Assembly: GCA_030696525.1 (NCBI GenBank)
Contig: JAUYSB010000021.1
Coordinates: 1 to 64,000, forward strand
DNA length: 64,000 nt
From: Hydrogenophaga sp.
GTDB lineage: Bacteria; Pseudomonadota; Gammaproteobacteria; Burkholderiales; Burkholderiaceae_C
Direction: 5' to 3'
In this document: positions 59,869-64,000 of the stretch, piece by piece
How the letters are laid out: the number at the start of each line of letters is the position of its first letter
Numbering within the stretch: position 1 is the first letter of the stretch
The notes under the pieces: model-generated
The model's database searches: none
Told to the model about the DNA's origin: nothing
Seen by the model: only the letters and a program-made list of their open reading frames with translations
Program-made: the position numbers and the translations under genes

Positions 59869-60888
59869 CTAAGCCTCGCCCAACGCCGCCTTGAGCGGCT
59901 CGCCAAACCGGTCGGCCACGGCACGCACCTCGGGCATCAGGCCGATGAAACGTTCGACCAGCGCGGGGTCGAAATGCCGGCCCGACTGCTCGCGCAGGTG
60001 GGCCACCGCATCGTCGAAGGACCACGCACGTTTGTAGGGCCGCACGCTGGTCAGGGCGTCGAACACATCGGCCACGGCCACGATGCGCGCCTCCAGCGGT
60101 ATGGCCTCGCCGGCCAGGCCGTGGGGGTAGCCGCTGCCGTCCCATTTTTCGTGGTGGTACAGGGCAATGCGGTGCGCCATGGCCAGCATGCCGTCGGCGT
60201 GCTGGCCGATGATGCGGGCGCCAATTTCCGGGTGCTGGCGCATCACCAGCATTTCGTCGTCGTCGAGCCGGCCGGGCTTGCGCAGGATGGCGTCGGGGAT
60301 GCCGATCTTGCCGACGTCGTGCATGGGCGCGGCGCTGAACAGGTCTTCGAGCAGCGCCTTGGGCATGTCCAGGGCCTGGCCGATCAGGCGCGAGTAGTGG
60401 CTCATGCGCACCACGTGCAGGCCGGTTTCGTTGTCCTTGAATTCGGCCGCTGCGCCCAGGCATTGCACCACCTGCTGGCGCGTGGCCAGCAGCACCTCGG
60501 CGCGCACCAGCGAGAGCTGGGTCTTGATGCGGGCGCGCACCACCGCGTTGCTGAAGGGCTTGGTGATGTAGTCCACGGCACCCAGCGCAAAACCGCGGGC
60601 TTCGTCGGTGTCCTCGCTCAAGGCGGTGACAAAAATCACCGGCACGGCCTGCGTCTCGGGCGAGGCCTTGAGGCGTTCACAGACCTCGTGCCCGCTCATG
60701 CCCGGCATCATGACGTCGAGCAGCACGAGGTCGGGTCGGGCACTGGCGGCCAGCGCCAGCGCACGCGGTCCGTCCTTGGCGATCAGCAGGCGGTAGTCGT
60801 CCTGCAGGATTTGCTGCAGCAGCCGCAGGTTGACCGGTTCGTCGTCCACCAGCAGCAGCAGTTTGCGCGTGTCTTGTTGCAAGTCCAT
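59869..60888 (-). CDS. Response regulator with HD-GYP phosphodiesterase domain
   Basis: A 339-residue protein: receiver domain (about 10-125) with Asp58 as phospho-acceptor (LVLLDVMMPG) and Lys in ITKPF, then an HD-GYP domain (about 145-330) with MHDVGKIGIPD and HHEKWDGSGYP intact, so c-di-GMP hydrolysis is expected. It lies 29 bases downstream of the histidine kinase gene on the same strand and is its likely partner. Confidence 0.92.
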   Translation of the reverse strand: MDLQQDTRKLLLLVDDEPVNLRLLQQILQDDYRLLIAKDGPRALALAASARPDLVLLDVMMPGMSGHEVCERLKASPETQAVPVIFVTALSEDTDEARGFALGAVDYITKPFSNAVVRARIKTQLSLVRAEVLLATRQQVVQCLGAAAEFKDNETGLHVVRMSHYSRLIGQALDMPKALLEDLFSAAPMHDVGKIGIPDAILRKPGRLDDDEMLVMRQHPEIGARIIGQHADGMLAMAHRIALYHHEKWDGSGYPHGLAGEAIPLEARIVAVADVFDALTSVRPYKRAWSFDDAVAHLREQSGRHFDPALVERFIGLMPEVRAVADRFGEPLKAALGEA

Positions 60889-60917
60889 GCCCGTTCTCCG
60901 TGTGTGCGCAGCGCGGC

Positions 60918-62717
<1,800 letters not shown>

Positions 62718-62755
62718 GGGAGGGCGCGGGCCAGGCCATCGGGCACAAGCACGCG

Positions 62756-62784
62756 ACTGTATTAAATTATCAATTAATTGTCAA
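62756..62784 (-). promoter_or_regulatory. Promoter of the histidine kinase / HD-GYP unit
   Basis: Minus strand: -35 TTGACA (62784-62779), 17-base AT-rich spacer, -10 TACAGT (62761-62756), about 39 bases before the kinase ATG. The -35 overlaps the palindrome CAATTAATTG (62771-62780). Confidence 0.75.
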
Positions 62785-62816
62785 ATATAGGTTCATTTTG
62801 GCGCGTTATTGCCATT

Positions 62817-64000
62817 TCAGATCGCGCTTGGGGCGGCCCGCACCAGCTGCTGCTTGCCCGCCTGTTTGCCGGCGTACATGGCGGCGTCGGCGCGTTTGAG
62901 GAGTTCCACCGCCTCGCGTCCGTCCAGCGGCGACAGCGCGTAACCGGCGGTCAGGCCCACCCGCACCGGCGCGCCGGCCACCTCGAACGGCGGCACAAAG
63001 GCGTCGCACAGCTTGACGCCGAGTTCGTGCGCGCTGCGCTCGTCGGGCAAGGCGGTGGCCATGAGCACAAACTCGTCGCCGCCCACCCGCGCCACCACGT
63101 CGCTGCTGCGGATGTGGGCGCGCAGGCGCTGGGCCACCGCCACCAGCAGCTCGTCGCCCACGTCGTGGCCGTAGCGGTCGTTGACGGGCTTGAAGCCGTC
63201 GAGGTCCAGCACGTAGAGCGCGACCAGGCGGCCGGGACCGGCGTGCGGCAGTGTGTCGGCCAGCGCGGCGTTGAGGCCGCGCCGGTTGGGCAGGCCGGTC
63301 AGCGGGTCGGTGTGGGCCAGCGAGGCCATCACGCCGAGGTCGCGCCGGGCCTGGCGCGCGGCCTGCGCCATGGCGTGGGTGCGCAGGCCCAGCACGCGCA
63401 TGAAGAGCAGCATGTCCAGCGTGGCGCCGAACTGGAAGGCGTGTTGGGTCCAGAAGTTCACCGGCATCCAGCCGCGGATGACGCCGATCATCACCGCCGT
63501 GGCCAGCACGTACACGGCCCAGGCCAGCAGCAGGGTCAGGCCGACCTGATCGCCGGCACGCGCGCGGCGAAACGCACCGCGCAGGCCCATCAGGGCCGGC
63601 ACCACGCCCAGCACGCTCATGAGCGCCGTGACCACCCGCAGCGGCAGCAGGCCCAGCGCGTAGCCCAGGGCCACCAGCCCACACAGGGCCGCGCCGCCGC
63701 GCATGGCCAGGCGCCACCAGCGCGCCTGGTCGGGCCCGCGCAAGGTGTGCTCGATGAACAGAAAGGAGCCCGCTGCCGCCGCCAGCGCCGAGAAGCCGGC
63801 GGCGTGCTGTTCGATCCAGGGCCAGTCGCCCCACAGGTACTGCCGGCCGACGCCGAACAGCTGCAGCGAAAAGCACAGGCTGCCCAGCAGCAGCAGGCTG
63901 TACTTGAGGAACAGGGTGTCGCGCAGCGTGAGCCACTGCGCCAGGCTGTAGAACAGCAGGCACAGGGCCAGGCCGGTGAGCAGGCCCTGCAGCATCTGCT
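62817..64000 (-). CDS. Membrane diguanylate cyclase (7TM + GGDEF), 5' end outside window
   Basis: About 394 residues visible; the frame stays open at base 64000. The visible N-terminal part has about seven hydrophobic segments like a 7TMR-DISM sensor (MLQGLLTGLALCLLFYSLAQ), followed by a GGDEF domain with DPLTGLPNRRGL, an intact GGDEF (RVGGDEFVLM) and the RSSD inhibitory site five residues before it. It should make c-di-GMP with product feedback. An extracytoplasmic 7TMR-DISM sensor domain probably precedes the visible part. It is transcribed in the same direction as the HD-GYP unit. Confidence 0.88.
   Translation of the reverse strand, partial: QMLQGLLTGLALCLLFYSLAQWLTLRDTLFLKYSLLLLGSLCFSLQLFGVGRQYLWGDWPWIEQHAAGFSALAAAAGSFLFIEHTLRGPDQARWWRLAMRGGAALCGLVALGYALGLLPLRVVTALMSVLGVVPALMGLRGAFRRARAGDQVGLTLLLAWAVYVLATAVMIGVIRGWMPVNFWTQHAFQFGATLDMLLFMRVLGLRTHAMAQAARQARRDLGVMASLAHTDPLTGLPNRRGLNAALADTLPHAGPGRLVALYVLDLDGFKPVNDRYGHDVGDELLVAVAQRLRAHIRSSDVVARVGGDEFVLMATALPDERSAHELGVKLCDAFVPPFEVAGAPVRVGLTAGYALSPLDGREAVELLKRADAAMYAGKQAGKQQLVRAAPSAI

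Noticed and set aside
62771-62780. Palindrome CAATTAATTG as an operator.
   Set aside because: It is short, AT-rich and falls in the spacer and -35 of a promoter where such symmetry arises easily; it is only mentioned with the promoter.

Overview
The window is high-GC bacterial DNA carrying genes typical of a betaproteobacterium of the Comamonadaceae (Hydrogenophaga/Acidovorax-like). This placement is inferred from a PHB phasin behind PhaR-type operators, the order yraN-diaA-dolP next to rsmI, a Bug/TctC binding protein, a short PutA with an Lrp-type regulator, and two intergenic repeats of a kind I associate with this family. No rRNA, tRNA or CRISPR array was seen. Nothing was searched against a database; all names rest on motifs and family knowledge.

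Left part (1-17.6 kb), mixed housekeeping and accessory genes: the 3' part of a glycolate-oxidase GlcD; an AT-rich, secreted IPTL-CTERM-like protein; a PAS histidine kinase; a biotinyl-domain/carboxyltransferase fusion; a vapBC toxin-antitoxin pair with twin palindromes; a phasin with paired operators; a YdjM-like membrane protein; an intradiol dioxygenase; an acyl-CoA synthetase/GNAT fusion overlapping a DUF502 gene; then rsmI, yraN, diaA and dolP. At 15.3-16.7 kb lies a small toxin-antitoxin island: a RelE-like/HTH pair with an apparently leaderless toxin, and a dinJ-yafQ pair whose yafQ is broken by one in-frame TGA. The dinJ-yafQ segment is bracketed by two imperfect copies of the 3' end of the neighbouring garR-like gene.

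Middle (17.8-31.4 kb): a five-gene pilin cluster (PilE-like, FimT, PilW, enlarged PilX, enlarged PilV; no PilY1), convergent with the pilT-pilU ATPases; the PLP protein YggS; a DUF3617 protein; an Lrp regulator divergent from putA across an inverted repeat; a fourth toxin-antitoxin-like pair behind a strong promoter and palindromic operator; and a pirin.

Right part (31.5-59.2 kb), the most interesting region: a very large catabolic supercluster. Two leftward units encode four PuuE-like polysaccharide-deacetylase-fold proteins, two isochorismatase-fold amidohydrolases, a racemase-fold protein without its catalytic cysteines, a tautomerase/SnoaL fusion and an MmgE/PrpD protein. A divergent rightward unit encodes a branched-chain-type ABC importer, an SDR, DUF4387 + AtuA, a GntR regulator, a LeuC/LeuD-type hydratase, a flavoprotein dehydrogenase, an isocitrate-lyase-superfamily lyase, a muconolactone-isomerase-like protein and an MFS gene broken by a TGA. 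A further unit encodes a CoA-transferase, an enoyl-CoA hydratase, a second AtuA, a Bug binding protein and a second GntR regulator. Two near-identical palindromes (TGTTCT-N6-AGAACA) at the promoters tie the leftward units and the ABC transporter together. The gene content suggests import of a nitrogen-containing cyclic amide/imide or similar compound, hydrolytic ring opening and deamidation, isomerisation to a branched di- or tricarboxylate, hydration, and retro-aldol cleavage to pyruvate-type products. The substrate is not determinable from sequence.

The right edge (59.9-64 kb) is a signalling group: an HD-GYP response regulator, a PAS histidine kinase with a C-terminal HPt domain, and a membrane GGDEF diguanylate cyclase truncated by the window end.
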